Shown here: positions 8,719 to 17,213 of the stretch, piece by piece
Position numbering within the stretch: the stretch's first letter is position 1
Layout: each line of letters opens with the position of its first letter
NCBI GenBank assembly: GCA_037142735.1
Contig: JBAXAB010000003.1
Span: 1-53,397 of the forward strand
Origin: JBAXAB01 sp037142735
Lineage (GTDB): Bacteria; Patescibacteriota; Minisyncoccia; Phycocordibacterales; CAIZLB01
DNA: 53,397 nucleotides
Reading direction: 5' to 3'
The notes under the pieces: generated by a model
Seen by the model: only the letters and a program-made list of their open reading frames with translations
Databases searched by the model: none
What the model was told of the DNA's origin: nothing
Position numbers and translations under genes: made by a program

Positions 8719-8747
8719 ATGTTAGACGATTACCTGACTATTTTCAA
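8719..8747 (-). promoter_or_regulatory. promoter and hairpin leader of the 8230-8631 gene
   Basis: On the minus strand TTGAAA (8742-8747) and TAACAT (8719-8724) are 17 bp apart. The predicted transcript opens with a perfect hairpin (ACTGGAAC, three-base loop, GTTCCAGT) followed by five T, then a second small hairpin, before the gene starts. Confidence 0.6.
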
Positions 8748-8752
8748 GTTGC

Positions 8753-10858
8753 CTACCCCTGCATCCACTGCTTCTTTGCTCTCGTTCCTTTGTTCAAATC
8801 CTTCTTTTCTTTCTCCGCTTTTTTGTCTGCTTTCAAAATTCTTTCCGCCAAGACTTTTATTTCGTCACGCAAAATGGCAGCCGTTTCAAAGTCCAACGCC
8901 TTCACGGCATCATTCATTTGTTTTTCGCGCATTTTAACAAACTTTTTTGGGTTTTTCATAAACTCCCCCTCTTCTAACATTAAAATATTTGAAACTGTTT
9001 TTTGATGTTCGCTGGCAATCGCCTCTGTAATATCTTGAATCTTTTTTATAATTGTTTTTGGAGTAATTCCGTGTTTTTCGTTATACGCAACCTGGACCGT
9101 ACGTCGACGATTGGTTTCATTAATCGCTCTCTCCATTGAACCAGTAATAGTATCAGCATATAAAATAACCCTTCCATCGACATTTCGAGCAGCACGTCCA
9201 ATTGTTTGTATAAGGGCAGTTTCTGATCGTAAAAAGCCCTCCTTGTCAGCATCCAAAATTCCAATAAAGGAAACCTCTGGAAGATCAAGCCCTTCTCGGA
9301 GTAAGTTCACCCCAACAAGCACATCAAATTCACCCTTTCTGAATTCAGTTAAGATCTGAATTCGCTCTAGAGTTTCAACATCACTGTGAACATATTTAGT
9401 TTTAATATTTCTTTCTTTTAAAAACTCTGTAAGGTCCTCTGCCATTTTTTTTGTCAGAGTGGTGGCGATAGCACGCTGATTTTTCTTGATTACTTTTTCC
9501 GCTTCATTAATAAAATCAAAAATCTGGCCGGTATACCCTTCACTTGAAATAATTGGTCGCACGACTAATTGTGGATCAACAAGACCGGTTGGACGAATAA
9601 TTTGTTCTGCTACAACAGTGCTGTGTTCTTTTTCATATTTTCCTGGTGTGGCTGTAGTGTAAATAACTTGACCAACCCTTTCTTGAAACTCCTCAAATTT
9701 CAAAGGACGGTTATCAGCGGCCGATGGCAATCTGAATCCAAAATCAATCAGGTTTTTCTTACGTGAAGCATCACCTGCATACATTCCTCCAATTTGTGGG
9801 ACAGAAACGTGTGACTCATCTATAACCGTCAGAAAATCTGGGGACCCATCTGCATTGTGTGGAAAATATGCCAGCAGTGTATCCGGTGCCTCACCTGGAG
9901 CTTTACCTGAAAAATGTCTCGAGTAGTTTTCAATACCGTTACAATATCCAACTTCACGAATCAGGGCTAGGTCATAGCTGCCACGCCGTTTCAATCTATC
10001 TGCTTCTAGGATTTTTCCTGCATCGTTTAATTCTTTCAATCGTGCATCTAACTCTTTTTTAATATCCTTGATTGCTCTTTCTCGTTCGTCCTTTGGGGTA
10101 ATAAAATGTTTTGCTGGAAATAAAAAGAATGATTCGATGTCCCCAATAATTCTTCTGGTAATGGCATCAATTTTAGTAATACCTGAAATACCTAACGCAT
10201 TGAAAGTTATTCTATATATTACCCGTTCATTCACTGGCATAATTTCCATTGAATTCCCAATGGCTCGAAAAGTTCCTGGATTTAAGTCCGCAGAAGTTCT
10301 GGTAAATTGAACATTAACCAATCGACGAATCAATTCAGCTCGGTCGATTTTTGAACCAACTTCCAGTTTCATATTCACTTTTTCATATTCGACAGGAGAA
10401 CCTAAACCGTAAATACAAGATACGGAAGCGACAATAATAACGTCTTTGCGAGTAAGTAAGGCCTGTGTTGAAGCATGTCTTAATCGATCAATTTCCTCGT
10501 TAATCTGAGCTTCTTTTTCAATATACGTATCAGAATGAGAAATGTAAGCTTCCGGCTGATAGTAATCGTAATATGACACGAAATAATGGACCGCATTATT
10601 TGGAAAAAACTCTTTATACTCCTGAGCTAATTGAGCCGCCAAGGTTTTGTTATGAGCAATCACCAAAGTCGGCTTCCCGATTTGCTGAATGACATTAGCC
10701 ACAGTAAAAGTCTTACCGGAACCTGTGACACCTAAAAGTGTTTGGTCTCTGTTTCCTGCCTTTAGACTTTTAACCAATGTTTCAATAGCCTTCGGTTGAT
10801 CCCCCGCAGGTGTCATTTCTGTTGAGATTTGGAATAATGAATTAGACGTTTTTTTCAT
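8753..10858 (-). CDS. uvrB: UvrABC excinuclease subunit B (damage-verification helicase)
   Basis: UvrB takes DNA from UvrA, verifies the lesion and positions UvrC. From ATG at 10858 the protein has 701 residues. The Walker A motif G-V-T-G-S-G-K-T is near residue 40, the damage-probing beta-hairpin with its Tyr-rich Y-Y-D-Y-Y-Q-P-E segment near 85-95, the D-E-S-H helicase motif near 340 and T-T-A-T-P-G further on. The C-terminal UVR domain (about 625-660) that contacts UvrC is present. Upstream TTG and ATG codons in the same frame would add residues encoded by a folded repeat (10859-10903), so I chose the ATG directly after that repeat. The start overlaps the end of tgt by 17 bp, suggesting translational coupling. 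Confidence 0.94.
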   Translation of the reverse strand: MKKTSNSLFQISTEMTPAGDQPKAIETLVKSLKAGNRDQTLLGVTGSGKTFTVANVIQQIGKPTLVIAHNKTLAAQLAQEYKEFFPNNAVHYFVSYYDYYQPEAYISHSDTYIEKEAQINEEIDRLRHASTQALLTRKDVIIVASVSCIYGLGSPVEYEKVNMKLEVGSKIDRAELIRRLVNVQFTRTSADLNPGTFRAIGNSMEIMPVNERVIYRITFNALGISGITKIDAITRRIIGDIESFFLFPAKHFITPKDERERAIKDIKKELDARLKELNDAGKILEADRLKRRGSYDLALIREVGYCNGIENYSRHFSGKAPGEAPDTLLAYFPHNADGSPDFLTVIDESHVSVPQIGGMYAGDASRKKNLIDFGFRLPSAADNRPLKFEEFQERVGQVIYTTATPGKYEKEHSTVVAEQIIRPTGLVDPQLVVRPIISSEGYTGQIFDFINEAEKVIKKNQRAIATTLTKKMAEDLTEFLKERNIKTKYVHSDVETLERIQILTEFRKGEFDVLVGVNLLREGLDLPEVSFIGILDADKEGFLRSETALIQTIGRAARNVDGRVILYADTITGSMERAINETNRRRTVQVAYNEKHGITPKTIIKKIQDITEAIASEHQKTVSNILMLEEGEFMKNPKKFVKMREKQMNDAVKALDFETAAILRDEIKVLAERILKADKKAEKEKKDLNKGTRAKKQWMQG

Positions 10859-12152
10859 GTGATTTCGCAAAATCATGTCGCGCAGTGTCAATTGAAGCGC
10901 GACTCATTGTAACATACAGGTGCAAGTACTCTTTCTTAAACTCAAAAAACCTATCCTCGTGTATAGCCTTACGCATTTCATCAACTAGATGAATAATAAA
11001 GTACAAATTATGAATACTAGCCAGAGTTCCTGCAAGCATTTCTCCTGACCTAACCAAATGTGACAAATAGGCTCGAGTATAATTTTTACATGCATAACAT
11101 TCACAACCTTCATCAAAAGGTCCGGCATCATCTTTATATTTTGCATTACCAATATTAATTTTTCCGTATTTGGTAAACAAGGTTCCTGTGCGTCCATTTC
11201 GAGTCGGAAGAACGCAGTCAAAAAGATCACAGCCATTTTCCACCGCATCAAAAAGATCGGCCGGCTCGCCGATTCCAAGAAGATGTCGAGGCTTATCTTC
11301 TGGCAAGATTTCATTTACCCACTTTACTGCACTGCCCATGTCTTCTTTGGCAAAAGATCCGCCAATCCCGTACCCATCAAAATCCATAGCAGCAAGTGCT
11401 TTGGCGCTTTCTTTGCGCAAATCTTCATGGCGTCCACCTTGCACAATTCCAAATAACGCTTGTGTAGAAGCGTGTTTTGTTGAACGATGATATTCGAGAC
11501 AGTTTTTGGCCCAGCGGTGTGTTCTGTCTAGTGATTTAGCCTGATAATTATATGGCTCCTGTGGTGAAGTACATTCATCGAAAGCAAAAATAATATCAGC
11601 CCCAATATCATTCTGGATTTGAATAGACTTTTCTGGAGTAAAATAGTGCACCGACCCATCAATGATCGATTTAAACATCACGCCATTCTCATCCACCTTC
11701 GCAATATTCATCGGACTGCCATCTTCTACTTTATTTTTACTTAAGGTTTCTGGTGTAAAATGTGGAAGAATTTTAGGATCATCCTTGCCTGCAACAAATT
11801 TTGTAATATTTTTTCCATAAGCCGCTCCCAACGAAAACGCCTGAAATCCTCCCGAGTCAGTCATGGTGGGACCTTGCCAATTCATAAATTTCCCCAATCC
11901 TCCCAATGTGTTAATTATTTTTTCACCAGGCTGGAGATAGAGATGATAAGTATTAGCCAGGACCACTTGTGCCCCTAAATCCTTAAGCATTTCAGGTGTA
12001 ATACCTTTTACCGTAGCCTTAGTCCCCACGGTCACAAATGCTGGAGTTTGGATTTCTCCGTGAGGCGTGACAATTGTACCCGCTCTACCTAAAGCGTTTT
12101 TTAATTTTTTATGAATTGCAAATGAAATTGGAGAAGTAGTCATTATGGCCAT
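10842..12152 (-). CDS. tgt: tRNA-guanine transglycosylase
   Basis: Tgt exchanges guanine 34 in GUN-anticodon tRNAs for a queuine precursor or queuine. The 436-residue protein has the substrate-binding D-S-G-G-F-Q motif (about 100-105), the nucleophile region reading D-L-F-D-C-V-L-P-T-R (about 312-321) and the zinc site C-E-C-x2-C with a downstream His in the I-H-N-L-Y segment. It is longer than the usual 370-380 residues because of an insertion of about 50 residues after the first active-site motif and a C-terminal tail partly encoded by a folded repeat. No queuosine synthesis gene is visible here. The gene overlaps uvrB. A -10-like TATAAT lies very near the start, so a short leader or leaderless mRNA is likely. 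Confidence 0.93.
   Translation of the reverse strand: MAIMTTSPISFAIHKKLKNALGRAGTIVTPHGEIQTPAFVTVGTKATVKGITPEMLKDLGAQVVLANTYHLYLQPGEKIINTLGGLGKFMNWQGPTMTDSGGFQAFSLGAAYGKNITKFVAGKDDPKILPHFTPETLSKNKVEDGSPMNIAKVDENGVMFKSIIDGSVHYFTPEKSIQIQNDIGADIIFAFDECTSPQEPYNYQAKSLDRTHRWAKNCLEYHRSTKHASTQALFGIVQGGRHEDLRKESAKALAAMDFDGYGIGGSFAKEDMGSAVKWVNEILPEDKPRHLLGIGEPADLFDAVENGCDLFDCVLPTRNGRTGTLFTKYGKINIGNAKYKDDAGPFDEGCECYACKNYTRAYLSHLVRSGEMLAGTLASIHNLYFIIHLVDEMRKAIHEDRFFEFKKEYLHLYVTMSRASIDTARHDFAKSHEKNV
10859..10903 (-). repeat. start-proximal folded repeat, copy A
   Basis: Read on the minus strand, a hairpin with arms GTCGCGC and GCGCGAC around a 13-nt loop is followed by CATG-type sequence, a near-palindrome related to ATTTTGCGAAAT, three bases and the uvrB ATG. 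The same arrangement occurs at 22845-22889 with compensated arm changes, and a shorter form at 14861-14883. Here it also encodes part of the Tgt C-terminus. Confidence 0.7.
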
Positions 12153-12194
12153 AATCTAACACATTATATGTATATACAAAATAGAAACGAGAAA

Positions 12195-12220
12195 GCGCCG
12201 GTTCACAAGTGAACCGGCGC
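12195..12220 (-). terminator. strong terminator of the 12242-12496 gene
   Basis: A perfect 12-bp inverted repeat (GCGCCGGTTCAC and its complement) with a two-base centre is followed on the minus strand by a T-rich tail. Confidence 0.85.
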
Positions 12221-12241
12221 CTGAAAGCCGAAGGCCTCTCT

Positions 12242-12496
12242 TTAGTCGCGAAGGACTCGAACGAGCTGAACGAGTTGCCGACGTGACAGAAACACCGCGA
12301 GGCACAATGCCGCCCACAAGGGAAGCATGTAGCTGAGGTAGTCGAGGGTCGAGTGCGGGCCCCTTGCCAAGTTAGGCAAGAAACCAAGGGGAAAAATGCG
12401 AGACATCACTTCACCTGCGACAGCGATGGAACACCCGAGGGTGAGCAAAGCCAAAGCGGTGACGTAGAGGATCGCGGAGCGAGTTAATTTTTTCAT
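12242..12496 (-). CDS. small two-helix membrane protein, orphan
   Basis: This 84-residue protein has two hydrophobic segments (about 8-30 and 52-70) joined by a polar loop and ends in an Arg/Gln-rich cytoplasmic-looking tail. I do not recognise a family. The first helix could also be read as a signal anchor; a Cys at about 22 is not in a good lipobox. Support for a real gene comes from a consensus-like promoter at 12582-12610, a leader of about 75 nt and a strong terminator immediately after the stop. GC content and codon choice (many GCG, CTG-like and CGN codons) differ from the AT-rich genes around it, which marks it as one of the GC-rich single-gene units of this window. Confidence 0.65.
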   Translation of the reverse strand: MKKLTRSAILYVTALALLTLGCSIAVAGEVMSRIFPLGFLPNLARGPHSTLDYLSYMLPLWAALCLAVFLSRRQLVQLVRVLRD

Positions 12497-12581
12497 GAAC
12501 AGGATATATGGATGTATGAATGTATGATTTCGTGGAGGACAGTGTCAGTTAGAGCGGTAATGCCATAAAGGGTCCGTGTGA

Positions 12582-12610
12582 ATAGTAGCATTAAAATAGA
12601 TCCCTGTCAA
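12582..12610 (-). promoter_or_regulatory. promoter of the 12242-12496 gene
   Basis: On the minus strand TTGACA (12605-12610) and TACTAT (12582-12587) are separated by 17 bp. Confidence 0.75.
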
Positions 12611-12622
12611 TCAATTCCGCCC

Positions 12623-13888
12623 TTATTTTGAGCCCTTTTCTGCCTGTTGTATGTCACTTGGAGAGTAAGTTACATTTTTCTTTACAAAGTCCAATAACCT
12701 GATCGCATCGGTTGTTCTATCAGGACTTTTAAGTTCAATGACCGCCACAGTTCTCACGCCCCCTTTAACCATTGGAATATTAAATAAAGAGACGTTCGTC
12801 TGTCGTGATTCGTCAATGTATCCATTTTTACCTCCAATAAATGAATCGATGTTCAACATCGCGTTTCTATTGTTCCAGGTGTGCTTACCTACTTTGTAAA
12901 TTTTCACCAACGTCATGTCAAAAATAGATGGCTCTTTATTGTAAATATATTGAGCAAGCTTAAACTGATCTGTGACACTTGAACTATTCTTTGCATCAAG
13001 ACCACTTGGGTCGTTATAGTAAGTACTCTTCATACCCAGGACTGCTGCCGTCTTGTTCATTAATTGCATGAAATCTGGACGACCATATTCATCAGCGATC
13101 ACTTCTGCTCCATCGTTGCTTGATTCCATTAAAAGCGGATACATAAGATCGCTTAGTTTTAATTTTTCTCCTAACACCAAGTTCCCCTCTGCACCAAAGG
13201 TGTTATATGAATCTCTCGATACCGTAGCCATATTTTTTAAATCCATATTTTCTGTAGCTACCAAGGCTGTCATAAGTTTACTAACCGAGGCTAACGGATA
13301 CACCGCATCCTGATTTTTCTGAAGAATCACTTCGCCTGTCTTTATATCAGCTACAAGATAGGCCAGTGCACCTGTTGTTGGAATTTTTGCAGCTATAGGA
13401 TATGAATATTCTTTCAGACTGTTACTTGTACTACTTGCATTACGAGCAAGTCCGTCGGTACTTGAAGCTGTCCCGGCTTGATTATCCGAATTGTTTATAG
13501 GATTGGCACTGGCAGTATTAGAGGTAGCAGTTGTAGCCCCAAAATATGTCCCTCTAATTTTGGCTGTAACAAGAAGTGCACTTTCTGTGACAAACGACAC
13601 AAGTGAAATCCCGATAACGACGGCACAGATTGCCCAAAAAATATATTGCCTTCTAGTATGAGGTTGAATGCTGATACGAAACACTCGACTGATAGGATCG
13701 ATATCAATGTCTTTATTAACTTGGTACGTCCCGGCTGGATGACCTTGGAAAAGCAACTTATCCACATGCATATTTCGATTGTCTTTAGGGGCTCCAAGAT
13801 CCATAAAACGGCCCGCCTCGGGCTGATTTTCCACATCAGATTCATTGTTCATCTCTCCGTCTTCGTGAAGATCTTCGTTCTCGATCAT
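12623..13888 (-). CDS. D-alanyl-D-alanine carboxypeptidase (penicillin-binding protein 5/6 type)
   Basis: The enzyme trims the terminal D-Ala from peptidoglycan stem peptides outside the membrane. The 421-residue protein begins with about 80 polar residues, has one membrane anchor (about 83-105), a Ser/Thr/Asn-rich linker and then the serine-peptidase domain from about residue 165. The motifs are visible: S-V-S-K (SxxK, about 202-205), S-S-N (SxN, about 255-257) and G-G-K-N-G, which stands in place of the usual K-T-G. Unlike E. coli PBP5 the membrane anchor is N-terminal, as in many one-membrane bacteria. It lies upstream of no other wall gene on its strand but follows ftsQ, which makes a division/wall cluster likely. 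Confidence 0.9.
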   Translation of the reverse strand: MIENEDLHEDGEMNNESDVENQPEAGRFMDLGAPKDNRNMHVDKLLFQGHPAGTYQVNKDIDIDPISRVFRISIQPHTRRQYIFWAICAVVIGISLVSFVTESALLVTAKIRGTYFGATTATSNTASANPINNSDNQAGTASSTDGLARNASSTSNSLKEYSYPIAAKIPTTGALAYLVADIKTGEVILQKNQDAVYPLASVSKLMTALVATENMDLKNMATVSRDSYNTFGAEGNLVLGEKLKLSDLMYPLLMESSNDGAEVIADEYGRPDFMQLMNKTAAVLGMKSTYYNDPSGLDAKNSSSVTDQFKLAQYIYNKEPSIFDMTLVKIYKVGKHTWNNRNAMLNIDSFIGGKNGYIDESRQTNVSLFNIPMVKGGVRTVAVIELKSPDRTTDAIRLLDFVKKNVTYSPSDIQQAEKGSK

Positions 13889-13931
13889 ATAGGCCTTATT
13901 ATATAACTTTTAAGAACTCTTTGCCATTCAC

Positions 13932-14855
13932 CTATCGCCCCATTAACTTGTAGAAAATCTTGTTGCCAAAACGTAGGTCTATATAGTCAATTTGAGTTAG
14001 TTTTTTTATACCAATTTCATTTTTATTAGCCATTTGTGTGGTCCAAAAAATGGGATTAGTCAGACCTGCCTTAAGGTTATCCAAGGCGTTGGCCAAATTT
14101 CCTCCTCTAACCACAAGAAGGAGGCCATTATTTTTTATTTGAAAGCGATACGTAGTTGCATCAGATATCTCCACTGCATTCAATTCAATGCCGAGCTCTT
14201 TAACATTTTGTAAGAAAGTTTCAATATCAGAGTATTCTTGAGCTGGAATAAACTGCCATGCAGTATATGTTCCTGCATCCATTGGCAAGATATCCGCAGT
14301 ACTAGTTGAGCCTTGAGTAATATCTTGTGGCATTGATCCGTATAGTTTTAAATACGAAGACCCGTCAAATTGTGGAGCTAGGGCAAACACAAAACCTTGA
14401 GAGTCCACAAAAGAACAAGGATCAACTGATTGAGAAAAAGAAGCTCCGCACCACAAGGTGTGAGGTTTTCTCTCGGTCATGTTAATTGTTAAATTATTCT
14501 TCTCAACAGTAATTTGCAGTATGTCTATGCGGGGAAATTGCTGTCTTAATTCTTTGAGCATCTCACTTTTAGGGAAGATCAAAATATTATTCTTTGGCAA
14601 AAAATAGAGATAATTTCCAGAAATTATTTTATTAACTGACAATGCAAGATCATCACCTTTTAAAGAAACATTTCCTTTTACATCCACGTGTTGGATTTTA
14701 AAAAAATCCGTACGCATTAAAAAAATAAAACAACCAACGATTAGGCCGAATATGAAAATGACACCTGCCAGCTTTAAAACTTTTCTTATTCTCTTTTTAT
14801 GAACTATCTGAGATGGTCTTAAAAACTCACGTGATTTGTAAATTGTGTGTTTCAT
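13932..14855 (-). CDS. ftsQ: FtsQ/DivIB-type cell division protein
   Basis: This 307-residue protein has a basic cytoplasmic N-terminus, one membrane helix (about 28-48) and a POTRA-like region directly after it (the segment around F-K-I-Q-H-V-D-V-K-G, about 52-62), followed by an FtsQ-like beta domain. FtsQ links early and late divisome proteins at the septum. The assignment rests on the topology, length and the position of the POTRA motif; sequence similarity in this family is low. It sits between serS and the D,D-carboxypeptidase on the same strand. Directly before its ATG is the third copy of the start-proximal folded repeat (14861-14883). Confidence 0.75.
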   Translation of the reverse strand: MKHTIYKSREFLRPSQIVHKKRIRKVLKLAGVIFIFGLIVGCFIFLMRTDFFKIQHVDVKGNVSLKGDDLALSVNKIISGNYLYFLPKNNILIFPKSEMLKELRQQFPRIDILQITVEKNNLTINMTERKPHTLWCGASFSQSVDPCSFVDSQGFVFALAPQFDGSSYLKLYGSMPQDITQGSTSTADILPMDAGTYTAWQFIPAQEYSDIETFLQNVKELGIELNAVEISDATTYRFQIKNNGLLLVVRGGNLANALDNLKAGLTNPIFWTTQMANKNEIGIKKLTQIDYIDLRFGNKIFYKLMGR

Positions 14856-14860
14856 TTTTT

Positions 14861-14883
14861 ATTTCGCGAAATCATATCGCGAT
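14861..14883 (-). repeat. start-proximal folded repeat, short copy C
   Basis: A perfect palindrome ATTTCGCGAAAT (14861-14872) followed by CAT and the palindrome ATCGCGAT lies five bases before the ftsQ ATG. It matches the start-side half of copies A and B; the second hairpin is reduced. Confidence 0.55.
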
Positions 14884-14900
14884 TAAGATACAGAGAAAAA

Positions 14901-16166
14901 TTACTTAATGAACTCCCTGCCTCCCATATATGGCCGTAACACTGGTGGAATTCGAATAGAACCATCCGCCTGCTGATTATTTTCAATGAGGGAGATCAAA
15001 AAACGTGGTGTAGCAATCGCTGTATTGTTCAATGAGTGAACAAAGCGCAACTTACCATCATCATCACGATATCGAATATTTAAACGTCTCGTCTGAAAAT
15101 CATGGAAATATGAAGCCGAGTGAGTTTCACCATATTTATTTTCTGAAGGCATCCACGCCTCAATGTCATATTTTTTTACTTGTCCTAGCCCCAAGTCTCC
15201 TCCACAATTCAAGACAACGTGATAGGGAATCTCTAACGCCTGTAATAATTGTTCCGCATTAGCTGTCACCTCTTCATGTAATCGCACAGACTCTTGATGG
15301 CTGGCTTCACATAAAACAAGTTGCTCAATTTTAAAGAATTCGTGCACACGATAAAGGCCTTTGGTATTTTTACCATGACTACCTGCTTCGCGACGAAAAC
15401 ATGGAGAGAACGAGACGAATTTAATCGGCAACTGTGATTTTTCAATAATTTCATCACTGTAATATGACATAGTAGAAACCTCACCAGTTCCTGCCAAGTA
15501 TTCATTATCCTGAGTTTTGTATAAATCCTCTTCACCTTGTGGAATATATCCGGTTCCAATTAATGTTTCGCGCTTTACAAGTGACGGCACAATCATGGGT
15601 TGGTAGTTTTGCTTTGCAAGAAAATCCATTACAAATTGCCAAATTGCAAAACTAAGCAGTGCTCCATCATTTTTTAAAAAATAACCACGGAAGCCTGACA
15701 CTTTTGCCCCGCGATCGAAATCCGCCATGTTTTTTTCTAACATGATATCAATATGGTTTTTTGGGGTGAAGTTAAATTGAGGAAGGCTTCCGGATTGTCG
15801 TACCTCAACATTTTGTTCATCACTGTCGCCTTCTGGTACAGACATATCTGGAATGTTTGGGACCGCAACCATCATCTTCTGCCATTCTTTCATAATATCA
15901 GTCAATTCTTTTTCATCATTTTGAGCAGACTCTTTGACCACTTTCATTTGATCTATATAACCTAATCGAGTTTGGTTATCTAGAGCTGAGGTAATAAGAG
16001 TACTGTATTTGTTCTGTTCAGCCTTAGCGTCTTCTACTTTTTTCATTAAATCGCGACGCTTATCATCAATAACCAACAATGCGTCTACATCGAAAGCAAG
16101 GTGCTTTTTACGAGCTCCGTCTTTAATAAGATCCTTATTTTCTCTGATGAATTTAATGTCTAACAT
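14901..16166 (-). CDS. serS: seryl-tRNA synthetase
   Basis: SerS charges tRNA-Ser and, where present, tRNA-Sec. The 421-residue protein has the N-terminal antiparallel coiled-coil arm that grips the tRNA long arm (about 25-105), then the class II catalytic core. Motif 2 is in the segment F-S-P-C-F-R-R-E-A-G-S (about 252-262) and motif 3 in P-P-V-L-R-P-Y-M-G-G near the C-terminus; the Ser-binding T-G-E segment is near 228-230. Length is normal for the bacterial enzyme. It is followed at about 45 bp by ftsQ on the same strand. The start at 16166 fits the conserved opening M-L-D-I-K-F-I-R. Confidence 0.96.
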   Translation of the reverse strand: MLDIKFIRENKDLIKDGARKKHLAFDVDALLVIDDKRRDLMKKVEDAKAEQNKYSTLITSALDNQTRLGYIDQMKVVKESAQNDEKELTDIMKEWQKMMVAVPNIPDMSVPEGDSDEQNVEVRQSGSLPQFNFTPKNHIDIMLEKNMADFDRGAKVSGFRGYFLKNDGALLSFAIWQFVMDFLAKQNYQPMIVPSLVKRETLIGTGYIPQGEEDLYKTQDNEYLAGTGEVSTMSYYSDEIIEKSQLPIKFVSFSPCFRREAGSHGKNTKGLYRVHEFFKIEQLVLCEASHQESVRLHEEVTANAEQLLQALEIPYHVVLNCGGDLGLGQVKKYDIEAWMPSENKYGETHSASYFHDFQTRRLNIRYRDDDGKLRFVHSLNNTAIATPRFLISLIENNQQADGSIRIPPVLRPYMGGREFIK

Positions 16167-16209
16167 ATGAAGTAAATTTTATACCGAATTAACTTTTTTA
16201 TCATATCAA

Positions 16210-17199
16210 ATGAATATGATATGTGCCACTATGGATGAAGCAATGAACGAGCCTATCTTTCCTGAAATTATACGACTGGAGAAGCGGGATTTTCCCAAAC
16301 TTCTAACTGAGATGCCTGGTGCGCCGGACGAATTGTATTATTGTGGAGACCGGTGCACCCTTTTTGCTGACAATCACAAATACCTTTGCGTAGTAGGCTC
16401 TCGTCGATATACAGAATACGGACGCAGGGTCTGCGAATGGCTTATCGAGGGATTACGCGGAACACCCACAATAATTGTTTCCGGGTTGGCTATGGGAATT
16501 GATGCAGTGGCACACAAATCAGCAATATCAAACGGCCTGAGAACAATTGCTGTACCTGGGTCTGGCCTTAATCCAGATATTTTATATCCACGTATCAACA
16601 TGTATGTGGCAGAAGACATTATAAAAAATAAAGGCTGTCTCCTCTCGCCGTTTAAACCAGACCTCGGTGCTGCTTCTTGGACATTTCCAGTTCGTAATCA
16701 AATTATGGCAGGCATGTCACATGCGACACTAATAATAGAAGGCGAGGAGGACTCGGGTACACTTATAACCGCCAGACTATCAGCAGAATACAACCGTGAC
16801 ACCTTAGTTGTTCCTGGATCTATTTTTTCTGATCATTCTAGGGGACCACATAAATTATTACGCGATGGTGCAATCGCCATCACTTGCCAGGCTGACTTAC
16901 GGGAGGCGCTAGGTTTCATAGAAGCGAGCAAAACTACAGCAACATCAGAATACCCCGATGGAAACAATTCATATTACAGAACCTGTACTGAAGACGAACT
17001 AAAAATTGTTTCCCTACTCGCTTCTGAATCCCTACATAAAGATCAAATCATTACAAAAACAAACCTTGGTGTCAGCCGCGTTCACATTTTAATTTCAATT
17101 CTTGAGACGAAAAATTTAGTCCAACAAAAATATGGCAAAGTCAGCCTACGCTATCCGTATATCCAGACCACTTTTGGTAAAAATGACGACTCTGTGTAA
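16210..17199 (+). CDS. dprA: DNA processing protein DprA/Smf
   Basis: DprA binds incoming single-stranded DNA and loads RecA during natural transformation. The 329-residue protein has the Rossmann-like DprA core: V-V-G-S-R-R (about 60-65), S-G-L-A-M-G-I-D (about 95-102), the V-P-G-S-G-L region and the G-S-I-F segment near 200-205 that replaces the usual G-x-I-x of this family. A winged-helix-like C-terminal domain occupies about 255-320. Several Met codons crowd the start; the first one is only about 40 bp from the serS start on the other strand. It is followed after 14 bp by topA, a pairing common in many bacteria. No other competence gene is in the window. Confidence 0.92.
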   Translation: MNMICATMDEAMNEPIFPEIIRLEKRDFPKLLTEMPGAPDELYYCGDRCTLFADNHKYLCVVGSRRYTEYGRRVCEWLIEGLRGTPTIIVSGLAMGIDAVAHKSAISNGLRTIAVPGSGLNPDILYPRINMYVAEDIIKNKGCLLSPFKPDLGAASWTFPVRNQIMAGMSHATLIIEGEEDSGTLITARLSAEYNRDTLVVPGSIFSDHSRGPHKLLRDGAIAITCQADLREALGFIEASKTTATSEYPDGNNSYYRTCTEDELKIVSLLASESLHKDQIITKTNLGVSRVHILISILETKNLVQQKYGKVSLRYPYIQTTFGKNDDSV

Positions 17200-17213
17200 T
17201 ACTTACGAATATT

